Source: Streptantibioticus silvisoli (GTDB lineage: Bacteria > Actinomycetota > Actinomycetes > Streptomycetales > Streptomycetaceae). Taken from it: a stretch of 64,000 nucleotides of DNA. The translations under genes were made by a program, and so were the position numbers. Shown in pieces: positions 46,204 to 54,697 of the stretch. Numbering within the stretch: the first letter of the stretch is position 1; every line of letters begins with the position of its first letter. The notes under the pieces were generated by a model, which saw only the letters and a program-made list of their open reading frames with translations, was not told the origin of the DNA and ran no database searches. The stretch spans positions 124,001 to 188,000 of the forward strand of contig NZ_JAAGKO020000008.1 of NCBI RefSeq assembly GCF_027947535.2, read 5' to 3'.

Positions 46204-46293
46204 GACACGCCGTGTAGATCCCGGTTCGCCACGACATGAGTACCGCCCCGCATGTATGCGACGCTGAAGGCAGAGCGGTTGCGGGAGGTGGCT

Positions 46294-48366
46294 GTGGTCT
46301 CCGTTCGGCTGAGCGTGCGGCATGTCACCGTCCTGCTGCTCGGATGGATCGCGCTGGCCACCTTCGTCCAGATCGACTTCGGCGAGGGTGGCCTGCTGCG
46401 GTGGTCCGGCTACTCGGTGCTGACGCCGGTGGTCGCCGGCGCGCTGCTGCCGATGCGCCAGAGCCTGCTGATCTCGGTGGTCAACCTGGTGGTGTCCGGC
46501 TGCGTCTACGGCGTCGTCATCGACCACCTCACCGACGGCGGCCGGGTGGTGGTGCTGGTCGCGGTCCTGCTGGCCTCCGTCGTCGGGGTGCTGGTGTGCC
46601 GGGTGCGGCTGGAACGCGAGGAGCGGCTGGTCCGGCTGATGGTCGCCCGCGACCGGCTGGCGCTGCTCGGCCAGGCCACCGCCGGGGTCGGCACCACCTT
46701 GGACGTGGTGCGCACCGCCCGGGAACTGGCCGACGTGGCCACCCCGCGGTTCGCCGACTTCGTCACCGTCGACCTGTTCGACTGGGTGCTGTCCGGCGAC
46801 GACCCGGAACCCGGCCCCTTCGAAGGAGCGGTCCGACTGCGCCGGGTGGCGCACACCTCGGTGCTGGACAGCTCACCGGAGGCGGTGCTCGACCTCGGCG
46901 AGGCCGACGTGTACCCGCCGATCTCGGTACCCGCCCGCAGCCTCGCCGCCGGCACCCCCATCAGGGCCGGCCAGCTGCTGCGGGACGCCGAGGTGGTCGA
47001 GTGGCTGGCGCAGGACCCGCGCCGGGCCGCCAAGGTCGAGGACTTCGGCCTGCACTCCGGCATCACCATCCCGCTGCGGGCCCGCGGCGCCACGCTGGGC
47101 GTCGCGGTCTTCATCCGCCACCGCCGCCCCGAGCCGTTCGACGACGACGACCTGCTGCTCGCCGAGGAGATCACCTCCCGCGCCTCGGTGTGCCTGGACA
47201 ACGCCCACCGCTACACCCGTGAACACCACCGCTCCCTGACCCTCCAGCGCAGCCTCATGCCGCGCGGCCTGCCCAGGAACGCCGCCGTGGAGGCCGCCAG
47301 CCGCTACCTGCCGGCCGGCAGCGAGGCGGGCGTGGGCGGCGACTGGTTCGACGTGATCCCGCTGTCCGGCGCCCGGGTCGCCCTGGTGGTCGGCGACGTC
47401 GTCGGGCACGGCATGCACGCCTCCGCCACCATGGGCCGGCTGCGCGCCGCGGTGCGCACGCTGGCCGACATCGACCTCCCCCCCGACGAACTGCTCACCC
47501 ACCTCGACGACGTCGTCACCCGGCTCGGCACCGAGACCGATCCCGGCCAGGACGAGTGCGGCGCCCCCCTCGACCCGCTGCCGGCCGGCGAGACCGGTGC
47601 CACCTGCCTGTACGCCGTCTACGACCCGGTCTCCCGCCGCTGCACCCTGGCCCGGGCCGGCCACCCGCCGCCGGTGCTGGTCGCCCCGGACGGCACCACC
47701 GCCTTCGTCGACCTGCCCGCCGGACCGCCGCTGGGCCTGGGCAGCCTGCCGTTCGAATCCCGGGAGCTGGAACTCGCCGAGGGTTCCCTGCTGGCGCTCT
47801 ACACCAACGGCCTGGTCGAGTCCCGCCGCCGGGAGATGGACGAGGGCCTCGACCGGCTGCGCCACGCGCTGTCCGGCGCCGGCCCGTCCCTGGAGGCCAC
47901 CTGCGACGCGGTCCTCGCCAGCCTGCTCGACGACCAGCAGACCGACGACATCGCCCTGCTGCTGGCCCGCACCCGGGCGCTCGACGCCCAGCACGTCGCC
48001 ACCTGGGACCTGGCCGCCGAGCCCGCCTCCGTCGGCCGGGCCCGCGACCTGGCCACCTCCCAGCTGGCCGCCTGGGGACTGGAGGCCATCGCGTTCACCA
48101 CGGAACTCGTGGTCAGCGAGCTGGTCACCAACGCGGTCCGCTACGGCGAGGCCCCCGTCCAGCTGCGCCTGATCCGGGAGAAGACCCTCATCTGCGAGGT
48201 CTCCGACGGCAGCAGCACCGCCCCGCACCTGCGCCGCGCCCGCACCCTCGACGAGGGCGGCCGCGGGCTGTTCATCGTCGCCCAGCTCACCGACCGCTGG
48301 GGCACCCGGCACGACCCGCAGGGCAAGACCATCTGGTCCGAGCTGTCGCTGACCCCGCCGGTGTAG
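46294..48366 (+). CDS. Membrane GAF / SpoIIE (PP2C) phosphatase with C-terminal HATPase domain
   Basis: Encodes 690 aa from GTG 46294, chosen for GGGAGG 5 nt upstream; an ATG at 46252 adds 14 residues. Residues 5-105 have four hydrophobic helices, then a GAF domain (about 120-315). The SpoIIE-type Ser/Thr phosphatase (about 325-555) carries GGDWFDV (348-353), VGDVVGHGMHA and the aspartates in QQTDDIALL. A GHKL anti-sigma-kinase-like ATPase (about 565-690) carries ELVVSELVTNAVRYG (N box) and GRGLFIVAQL (G box). Such proteins usually act in partner-switching control of sigma factors; no anti-anti-sigma gene is nearby. Confidence 0.93.
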   Translation: MVSVRLSVRHVTVLLLGWIALATFVQIDFGEGGLLRWSGYSVLTPVVAGALLPMRQSLLISVVNLVVSGCVYGVVIDHLTDGGRVVVLVAVLLASVVGVLVCRVRLEREERLVRLMVARDRLALLGQATAGVGTTLDVVRTARELADVATPRFADFVTVDLFDWVLSGDDPEPGPFEGAVRLRRVAHTSVLDSSPEAVLDLGEADVYPPISVPARSLAAGTPIRAGQLLRDAEVVEWLAQDPRRAAKVEDFGLHSGITIPLRARGATLGVAVFIRHRRPEPFDDDDLLLAEEITSRASVCLDNAHRYTREHHRSLTLQRSLMPRGLPRNAAVEAASRYLPAGSEAGVGGDWFDVIPLSGARVALVVGDVVGHGMHASATMGRLRAAVRTLADIDLPPDELLTHLDDVVTRLGTETDPGQDECGAPLDPLPAGETGATCLYAVYDPVSRRCTLARAGHPPPVLVAPDGTTAFVDLPAGPPLGLGSLPFESRELELAEGSLLALYTNGLVESRRREMDEGLDRLRHALSGAGPSLEATCDAVLASLLDDQQTDDIALLLARTRALDAQHVATWDLAAEPASVGRARDLATSQLAAWGLEAIAFTTELVVSELVTNAVRYGEAPVQLRLIREKTLICEVSDGSSTAPHLRRARTLDEGGRGLFIVAQLTDRWGTRHDPQGKTIWSELSLTPPV

Positions 48367-48762
48367 GGGGCGGTCGGCGCAACGGGGAGCCGGGGTCCGG
48401 GGCGGGCGTGCGGGGATGGGGCGTGCGGGGGCGCGTGCGGGGCGGACGTCCGGGGGCGCGTGCGGGGCGTGCGGGGCGGACGTCCGGTGGCGCGGTGTTT
48501 CCGGCGCGACGGCAATCCTGGTGGCGGATTCCCGGCGGGCGGCCCGCGCGGTGGCGGATCTCCCACCGGCGAGCGTATTCCGCCGGTGTTTCCGGGGCTT
48601 TTCCGCGCGTCAAGGTCACGGCGTGAGGTTCATATGACTTAGCGAAGTCTTTACCGTTTCCTTTAGCTTTCTTGGGTTCATCTGGCACCATTGACCTGGC
48701 AACGGGTCAAGAGGGCCTGTTGTCAGGTGACTTCGCGATGCCGAAAACCCAAGGGAGAGTAA
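48367..48762. other. GC repeats followed by an AT-rich leader
   Basis: 48400-48490 holds near-repeats of GCGGGGCGGACGTCCG. From 48615 to 48762 the DNA is strikingly AT-richer and carries two inverted repeats: GACTT-AGCG-AAGTC (48636-48649) and TTGACC-8 nt-GGTCAA (48691-48710). These mark it as the regulated promoter of the next gene. No other gene. Confidence 0.55.
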
Positions 48763-49647
48763 ATGGAATACGGACGTGCCCTGCGCGCCGACATCTCCGC
48801 CGAGCGCACCACTCCGCTCATCGGAATTTACGACATGTATTCCGCGTCCATCGCGGCGCAGCACTACGAGGGATTCTTCGTCTCCGGATTCGGCTTCGCC
48901 GCCTCGCACTACGGCCTGCCCGACATCGGCTACATCGCCTGGCCGGACATGGTCGCGTTCGTCCAGCGGCTGCGCATGGCCTTCCCCGGCCACCACCTGC
49001 TGGTCGACATCGACGACGGCTACGTCGACCCCGAGGTCGCCTGCCACGTCGTCCAGCAGGTGGAACGGGCCGGCGCCTCCGGCGTCATCCTGGAGGACCA
49101 GAAGCGCCCCCGCCGCTGCGGACACGCCGACGGCAAGCAGATCCTGCCGCTGGAGGAGTACCTCGACAAGCTCCAGCTCGTCCTGGAGACCCGCGAGGAC
49201 CTGCTGGTCGTCGCCCGCACCGACGCGACGGAGGAGTCGGAGATCCTGCGCCGGGCCGCCGCCCTGGCCGCCACCGACGCCGACGTCGTGCTGGTCGACG
49301 GGGTGCGCAGCCTGGAGTGGATCCGCCGGGTGCGCGACGTCATCGGCGACAAGCCGCTGCTGTTCAACCAGATCGCCGGCGGCAAGTCACCGCGCATCTC
49401 GCTGACCGAGCTCACCGACCTCGGCGTCGACGTGGCGATCTACAGCACCCCGTGCCTGTTCGCCGCGCACACCGCGATCGACACCGCGCTGGCCGAGCTG
49501 AAGTTCGCCGACGGCCGGCTCCCCGAGGTCGGCGACGGCGGCGTCGGCGTGCGGGCCTCCACCGAACTGCTGGAACGCAACATCAGCCGGCACCACCCGC
49601 CCACGGCCCGCGTCAGCGCCCCGGCGCCGGCCAGCGCCGGTTCATGA
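48763..49647 (+). CDS. Isocitrate lyase / PEP mutase superfamily enzyme
   Basis: Encodes 294 aa, with GGGAGA before the ATG. Superfamily motifs are clear: the Mg-binding LLVDIDDGYVDPE (about residues 75-85), ILEDQK and the lyase-type loop RRCGHADGKQI, VARTD and LFNQIAGG. The cysteine in RCGH argues for a C-C lyase (methylisocitrate-lyase-like, petal-death-protein-like) rather than a PEP mutase. Usual length about 290. Substrate cannot be assigned. Its 3' end overlaps a small exported-protein gene by ATGA, and it has a special AT-rich promoter region. Confidence 0.85.
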   Translation: MEYGRALRADISAERTTPLIGIYDMYSASIAAQHYEGFFVSGFGFAASHYGLPDIGYIAWPDMVAFVQRLRMAFPGHHLLVDIDDGYVDPEVACHVVQQVERAGASGVILEDQKRPRRCGHADGKQILPLEEYLDKLQLVLETREDLLVVARTDATEESEILRRAAALAATDADVVLVDGVRSLEWIRRVRDVIGDKPLLFNQIAGGKSPRISLTELTDLGVDVAIYSTPCLFAAHTAIDTALAELKFADGRLPEVGDGGVGVRASTELLERNISRHHPPTARVSAPAPASAGS

Positions 49648-49979
49648 GCGGGCCCACGGGCCGCCCGCCGCGCGGTGCGGTGCGGCGGTACGCCTGCCGG
49701 GCGCTGCTGGTGACGACCGGCGCCGGCCTGCTGCTCGGCGGCACCGGTGGGATCTCGTACGCCAACGACGACTCCCCGCCGGCCACCGAGTCGCGCGGCG
49801 CCGCCTTCTCGCTGATCGACAACTCGCACGCCGACTCCTGGCTGGAGGTCGACCGCACCCTCAACCAGCAGCTCGGCTCCGGCACCGCCGGCAGCGATCA
49901 CGACGGCGCGGAGGTCTCCGTCTCCGATTCCCCGGCGACCGCCACGGCCCCGGTCGGCACGGCCACCCAGGCGGAGTAG
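49644..49979 (+). CDS. Small exported protein translationally coupled to the lyase gene
   Basis: Encodes 111 aa and starts in the ATGA overlap with the lyase stop. The N-terminal Arg-rich part (RPPRGAVRRYACR) and hydrophobic ALLVTTGAGLLLGGTGG then YAND give a signal peptide with likely cleavage near residue 42. The mature ~70 residues are acidic and Ser/Thr/Asp-rich (a LIDNSHADSWLEVDRTLNQQ segment). No cysteine pair in the mature part and no family recognised. Confidence 0.65.
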   Translation: MSGPTGRPPRGAVRRYACRALLVTTGAGLLLGGTGGISYANDDSPPATESRGAAFSLIDNSHADSWLEVDRTLNQQLGSGTAGSDHDGAEVSVSDSPATATAPVGTATQAE

Positions 49980-50127
49980 CGACGCACGGGGGCCGGTCGC
50001 CGGCGCGGTCGACGACGCGTCCCGCGTCCTCCCCGCCCGGCGCGGCCTCCGGCGTCAGGGGCGACGGGGTGCGGCGAGGGGGTGCGGCGGGGGCGGTATC
50101 CCGGCGCGGTGGCCGGCCGCGGCGCCG

Positions 50128-50290
50128 CGAACGCCTCCGGTGCGGTGAACGCCTGCGGGGTCATCGTTGCCGCGGTGCGGCGGGTGGCCGCGGTTCCGTG
50201 CGGACGCCTCCGGTGCGGTGAACGCCTGCGGCGCGGTGAACGCCTGCGGGGTCACCGTTAACGCGGTGCGGCGGGTGGCTGCGGCTTCCC
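50128..50290. repeat. Duplicated segment at the 3' end of the GlxA-type gene
   Basis: Two near copies of a ~65-75 bp unit containing GGTGCGGTGAACGCCTGCG and GCGGTGCGGCGGGTGGC (about 50128-50195 and 50210-50285). The second copy has an extra internal GCGGTGAACGCCTGC. Part lies inside the coding tail and part in the downstream spacer. Confidence 0.6.
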
Positions 50291-51351
50291 TCTGACGTTG
50301 CCTCCGATGCCGCCCTTGAGCCTGACCGCGGCTCCGACCCCGAGGTCGAAGCCGTCCCCGCCGCCGATCCCGGTCCGAAGCGGTGCCGGTAGGCCGACGG
50401 GGTCAGTCCGGTCTCGCGGCGCAGCAGGGTACGCAGGTTGGCCGCGGTGCCCAGGCCGCTGTGCCGGGCGACGAGGTCGACGCCGCACGTGCCGCGTTCG
50501 AGCAACCGGCGGGCCTGCGTGAGGCGTTCACCGGTCAGCCAGGCCAGCGGCGTCGTGCCGAGCTGGGCGCGGAAGCGGCGGTGCAGCGTCGCCGGGCTGA
50601 CCCCGGCGCGGGCCGCCAGGCCGGCCACCGTCAGCGGCGAGTCCAGGTGTTCCTGCGCCCAGGCCAGTACCGGCGCCAGCGACTCGTCGGGCAGGTCGGG
50701 CACCGGGCGTTCCACGAACTGGCGCTGGCCGCCGTCCCGGTGGGCGGCGAAGACCAGGCGGCGGCTGACCGAGGCGGCCACTTCGGCGCCGTGGTCGCGG
50801 CGGACCACGTGCAGCCCGAGGTCGAGCGCGGCGGCGCTGCCCGCGGCGGTGAGGATGTCGCCGTCGTCCACGAAGAGCACGTCGGTCTCCAGGCGCACGG
50901 CGGGGAACCGGGCCCGGAAGGAGTCGGCCCACTGCCAGTGCGCGGTGGCCCGGCGGCCGTCCAGTACCCCGGCCTCGGCCAGCGTGAAGGCGCCGCTGCA
51001 CAGCCCCAGCAGCCGGGCCCCGCGCGCGTGCGCCCGCCGGACCGCCGCCAGTACGGCCGGGCGGCGCGGCACCTCGGTGTCCGGCCGGTTGGGGACGATC
51101 AGCGTGTCCGCCGTGTCGGCCGCCTCCAGGCCGGCCACCCCGGTCAGCGTGAAGAACCCGTCCCGCATCAGCGTGCGCGGCGTGGCCGAGCAGAGCCGGA
51201 AGTCGTAGAGATCACGGCCGAGTTCGGGCCTGCGCAGCCCGAATACCTCGGTCGCGCAGCCGAGTTCGAACGGGTTGGAGTTCTCGTCCACGATCACCAC
51301 GACCCGGTGCGCACCGGGTCGGGTAACCGCCTGCGAGGATTCTTGCGCCAT
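50161..51351 (-). CDS. GlxA-type AraC family regulator (DJ-1/PfpI plus HTH)
   Basis: Encodes 396 aa. Residues 15-190 form a DJ-1/PfpI-like domain (RVVVIVDENSNPFELGCATE, LLGLCSGAFTLAEAG with the nucleophile-elbow cysteine, then ATAHWQW). Residues 215-325 form the AraC HTH pair (VAGLAARAGVSPATLHRRFR; VARHSGLGTAANLRTLLRRE). The last ~60 residues are a Ser/Gly/Pro/His-rich tail of repeated VNGDPAGVHR and GVHRTGGVR units, arising from the local DNA duplication and probably dispensable. Divergent from the cupin gene, start to start 51 bp apart. Confidence 0.92.
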   Translation of the reverse strand: MAQESSQAVTRPGAHRVVVIVDENSNPFELGCATEVFGLRRPELGRDLYDFRLCSATPRTLMRDGFFTLTGVAGLEAADTADTLIVPNRPDTEVPRRPAVLAAVRRAHARGARLLGLCSGAFTLAEAGVLDGRRATAHWQWADSFRARFPAVRLETDVLFVDDGDILTAAGSAAALDLGLHVVRRDHGAEVAASVSRRLVFAAHRDGGQRQFVERPVPDLPDESLAPVLAWAQEHLDSPLTVAGLAARAGVSPATLHRRFRAQLGTTPLAWLTGERLTQARRLLERGTCGVDLVARHSGLGTAANLRTLLRRETGLTPSAYRHRFGPGSAAGTASTSGSEPRSGSRAASEATSEGSRSHPPHRVNGDPAGVHRAAGVHRTGGVRTEPRPPAAPRQR

Positions 51352-51402
51352 CCGCCATTCCTAGCACTTACCCCGCCCGGAAGGACCGGCGAAGGTGGAC
51401 CG

Positions 51403-51798
51403 GTGAGCAACGAACCCATCGCCCTCGGCGAAGCGCTGGCCTCCTTCGACGCCCTGTGGAGCCCCCGACTGGTCACCCGCGTCAACGACTACGGCGTCCG
51501 CGTCGCCAAGGTCGCCGGCGAGCACGTCTGGCACGTCCACGACGACACCGACGAGTTCTTCCTCGTGCTGGACGGCGCCCTGCGCATCTCGCTGCGCGAA
51601 CCGGCGGGGGAGCGCACCGTGCGGCTGGCCCGGGGCGACGTCTTCACCGTCCCGCGCGGCACCCCGCACAAGCCGCACGCCCCCGAAGGCGCCGCGATCC
51701 TGATGGTCGAACGCACCGGCACCTCCACCGTCGGCGACCGCCACGACGACGTCCCCGCCCACGTGGACGTGACGACGGGCCACGCGCTGCGGCTGTGA
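51403..51798 (+). CDS. Cupin domain protein
   Basis: Encodes 131 aa from GTG 51403, with GAAGGTGG upstream. Single cupin barrel: motif 1 GEHVWHVHDDTDEFFLVLDG (His, His, Glu metal ligands) and motif 2 GDVFTVPRGTPHKPH. Probably binds a metal; catalytic role unknown. The very short divergent gap suggests regulation by the GlxA-type gene. Convergent with the PucR gene; the ~265-bp gap is repetitive C-rich DNA without a gene. Confidence 0.88.
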   Translation: MSNEPIALGEALASFDALWSPRLVTRVNDYGVRVAKVAGEHVWHVHDDTDEFFLVLDGALRISLREPAGERTVRLARGDVFTVPRGTPHKPHAPEGAAILMVERTGTSTVGDRHDDVPAHVDVTTGHALRL

Positions 51799-52065
51799 CG
51801 GATCACGCGCTGCGGGTCCGACGGAGGCGGGGTTCGTACGGGGTCGGCGTGCCGCGTTCGTTCCCGGGCGGACGTGCGTCCGGGGGCCGCTTCGGGCACA
51901 CCGCACCCCCGCGGCCCCGCCCCGCCTTCCGGCCCGCGTCCCCGCCGGCGACCGCGCCCCCGTCCACCCCGTCCCACCTGCCGGCGACCGTGCCCCCGCC
52001 AACGCCCGCGCCCCACACCACCCCATCCCGCCCGGCAGGGCACCCCGCCCGGCCGCGCACCCCGC

Positions 52066-53349
52066 CTACAGCCGGACCGCCTTCAGTGCCATGTGTAGCA
52101 GCAGGCGGTCCTCACCGTCGGCCAGGTCGAGGCCGGTGAGGGCCTGGATGCGGGAGAGGCGGTAGTAGAGGGTCTGCCGGTGGACGGCCAGGACCGCCGC
52201 GGCCCGGCCGGCGCCGCCCGCGCAGTCGAGGAACACCTCGGCGGTGTGGGCGAGTTCGGCGTGGGCCGGTTCCAGCAGGGGGAGTACCGCCGGGTCGGTC
52301 GCACCGCGCGGCAGCGCCGCCAGCAGGCGGTACGGGCCGATGCCGGACCAGAGGGCGACCGGGCCGAGCCGCGGCTGGGCCCGGGCCGCGCGGGCGGCCG
52401 TCAGCGCCTCGCGGAACGCGCCGGGCAGGCCGTCCAGACCGTGCCGCGGGTCGCTCACCCCGGCCCGGCCGTCCGCGCCGCGTGCGGACTCCACCAGCCG
52501 CCCGGCCACCGCCGCCGCCGACCGCCCCCGCGTCAGCACCACCAGCCCGTCGCCGTCCCCCGGCCCGCCCGGCCCGGCAGCCCCGCCCGCTCCGCCGTCC
52601 GCCGTCCGGCCGGACCGCCCCGGCGTCTCGCGGCCCGCACCGCCGCCCGGCGGGCCGGACTCCGGTGCCGCGCACAGCGCCAGCGCGCCCGGCAGTGTCC
52701 GTACCCCCGGCAGCACCTCGGAGTCGGGCGACTCGGCACTGTCCCACGGGGTCACGCACACCACCGCCAGCTCGCTGTCCGCCGCGCGGCCCAGCGCGGT
52801 CCGCAGCGTGTCGCGGGCCGCCTCCCGCCGGGCCTTGGAGTCGGTCAGCACGTCCAGCAGCGCCCGCCCGGCGTCCGCCCCGGCCCGGGTGTCCGCCGCC
52901 AGCAGCACGCCGATCCGGTCGGCCACCCCCATCGCCGCCCGCAGCGCCCGTTCCTCGTGGGGCGGCCGGCCGGGCTCGTCGTCCTCCAGCAGCCACACGT
53001 AGCCGTAGACCACCCCCCGGTGGCGTACCGGCAGGCAGACCCGGGCGTGGATGCCGGCCCGCGGGTCGGCCGGCACCCGCAGCGGGCCGGTGGCGCGGGC
53101 GATGCCGAAGCCCTCGAACCAGGCGCGCACCTCGGCGCTGGAGCGCCGGGTCAGTACCGAACGGGTGCGCACCGGATCGGTGACCGCCGCGTCGTCGCTG
53201 TCGTGCGCGCCGAAGGCGATCAGCCGGAAGTCGCGGTCCTCCAAGGTGGCCGGTGCGCCGAGCAGCGCGGACACCTCGTCGACCAGATCCTGGTAGCCCT
53301 CGAAGTCGCCGTAGTCCCCGTAGCCGTGCACCCCGCCATTGTCCCTCAT
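52066..53349 (-). CDS. PucR family transcriptional regulator, probable regulator of proline catabolism
   Basis: Encodes 427 aa from ATG 53349. N-terminal sensory part (about 15-135: [40 protein letters not shown]), a GGDEF-like middle with a long Gly/Pro/Ala-rich insert (about 190-265), and a C-terminal PucR helix-turn-helix ([35 protein letters not shown]). Divergent from proline dehydrogenase and P5C dehydrogenase genes, as PutR-like PucR regulators often are in actinobacteria. Its start codon lies inside a palindrome, so autoregulation is likely. Confidence 0.88.
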   Translation of the reverse strand: MRDNGGVHGYGDYGDFEGYQDLVDEVSALLGAPATLEDRDFRLIAFGAHDSDDAAVTDPVRTRSVLTRRSSAEVRAWFEGFGIARATGPLRVPADPRAGIHARVCLPVRHRGVVYGYVWLLEDDEPGRPPHEERALRAAMGVADRIGVLLAADTRAGADAGRALLDVLTDSKARREAARDTLRTALGRAADSELAVVCVTPWDSAESPDSEVLPGVRTLPGALALCAAPESGPPGGGAGRETPGRSGRTADGGAGGAAGPGGPGDGDGLVVLTRGRSAAAVAGRLVESARGADGRAGVSDPRHGLDGLPGAFREALTAARAARAQPRLGPVALWSGIGPYRLLAALPRGATDPAVLPLLEPAHAELAHTAEVFLDCAGGAGRAAAVLAVHRQTLYYRLSRIQALTGLDLADGEDRLLLHMALKAVRL

Positions 53350-53360
53350 ACAGATGTATG
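53347..53360. promoter_or_regulatory. Palindromic candidate operator in the pucR/proline dehydrogenase gap
   Basis: CATACA-GA-TGTATG is a perfect inverted repeat overlapping the regulator's start codon, 122 bp before proline dehydrogenase. Confidence 0.5.
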
Positions 53361-53481
53361 ACGGGGGTGCCGCGGATGCGTGACACCTGTCGATGGCCGA
53401 CGGTGAGCGGGAAAACCTACATTCACGGCAGTGGACCGCCGGCGTGTGCCGCGGTGACCGTCGCGTCAACTGGAGGAGCCC

Positions 53482-54414
53482 GTGCTGGGTCCCGTGCTGC
53501 TCGCCGTGTCGCGGAGCGACCGCATGCGCCGCCTGGTCGCGGCCGCGCCCGTCACCCGGCCGGTCGTGCACCGCTTCGTGGCCGGCGACGACCTGCCCAC
53601 CGCGATGGACCGGGTGCGCGCGCTGGCCGACGCCGGCCTGGAGGTCACCCTCGACCACCTCGGCGAGGACGTCACCGACCGGGCCACCGCCGGCGCCACC
53701 CGCGACGCCTACCTGCGGCTGCTGGAGGCGCTGGACGCCGAGGGTCTCGGCAAGCGGGCCGAGGTGTCGGTCAAGCTGTCCGCCTTCGGGCAGGCGCTGC
53801 CGGTCGGCGGCCACGACATCGCGCTGGAGAACGTGCGGCAGGTCGCCGCCGCGGCCAGTGCCGCCGGCACCACGGTGACCTGCGACATGGAGGACCACAC
53901 CACCGTGGACTCCACGCTGGCCGTGGTCGCCGAGCTGCGCCGCGAGCACCCGGGCACCGGCGCCGTCGTGCAGTCCTACCTGTTCCGCACCGAGCAGGAC
54001 TGCCGGGCGCTGGCCGTCCCCGGCTCCCGGGTGCGGCTGGTCAAGGGCGCCTACAAGGAGCCGGCCTCCGTCGCGTACCAGGACAAGCGTGAGGTGGACC
54101 GGGCCTACGTGCGGTGCCTGCGCATCCTGATGGCCGGCGGCGGTTACCCGATGGTCGGATCGCACGATCCCCGGATGATCTCCATCGCCCGCCATCTGGC
54201 CCGCGAGGCCGGCCGGGTCGCCGGGGACTACGAGTTCCAGATGCTCTACGGCATCCGGGCCGCCGAGCAGGCCAGACTGGCCGCCGACGGCGAGCGGATG
54301 CGGATCTACGTCCCGTACGGCGCCGACTGGTACGGCTACTTCATGCGGCGGCTGGCGGAGCGCCCGGCGAACCTGGCCTTCTTCCTCCGCTCGTTCGTCC
54401 CGGCCGGCGCCTGA
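53482..54414 (+). CDS. Proline dehydrogenase
   Basis: Encodes 310 aa from GTG 53482 with GGAGG-type site. FAD enzyme oxidising proline to P5C; the monofunctional bacterial size. TIM-barrel features: [10 protein letters not shown] (substrate region), [38 protein letters not shown] and the C-terminal [20 protein letters not shown] with the Arg-Arg pair that binds proline carboxylate. Followed by the P5C dehydrogenase gene. Divergent from the PucR regulator. Confidence 0.95.
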   Translation: MLGPVLLAVSRSDRMRRLVAAAPVTRPVVHRFVAGDDLPTAMDRVRALADAGLEVTLDHLGEDVTDRATAGATRDAYLRLLEALDAEGLGKRAEVSVKLSAFGQALPVGGHDIALENVRQVAAAASAAGTTVTCDMEDHTTVDSTLAVVAELRREHPGTGAVVQSYLFRTEQDCRALAVPGSRVRLVKGAYKEPASVAYQDKREVDRAYVRCLRILMAGGGYPMVGSHDPRMISIARHLAREAGRVAGDYEFQMLYGIRAAEQARLAADGERMRIYVPYGADWYGYFMRRLAERPANLAFFLRSFVPAGA

Positions 54415-54697
54415 CCCCGCCGGCGCCACCGATGTCGGCGCCCGACCCCGCCGGCACCCCGGCTCCGGCGCCCGGCGCCCCGGAAACCCGGCTCCGGCCC
54501 CCGACGGCCCCGACGGCGCCGGCACCGGGCACCCCGGGCGGCCCCGGCTCCGGCACCCGACACCGCCGGAAACCGGCCCCCGCTTTCGCCCCCCGGCACC
54601 CGACAGCCCCCGTACCCCCGATTCCGTCGCACGCCGGCGGATTCCGCAGCAGACTCGCAGGCAGAAGCGCAGACCACCTTCGAAGGAGATCCGTTTC
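54415..54697. other. C-rich repetitive spacer between the two proline catabolism genes
   Basis: About 280 bp of CCGGCACCCCGGCTCCGGCGCC-style short repeats, then an AT-richer end with a strong GAAGGAGAT site for the next gene. No gene; long enough for a separate promoter. Confidence 0.55.

Noticed and set aside
48763-49647. Phosphonate biosynthesis (PEP mutase) locus
   Set aside because: The active-site loop has the lyase-type RCGH motif and no phosphonopyruvate decarboxylase or transaminase lies nearby.
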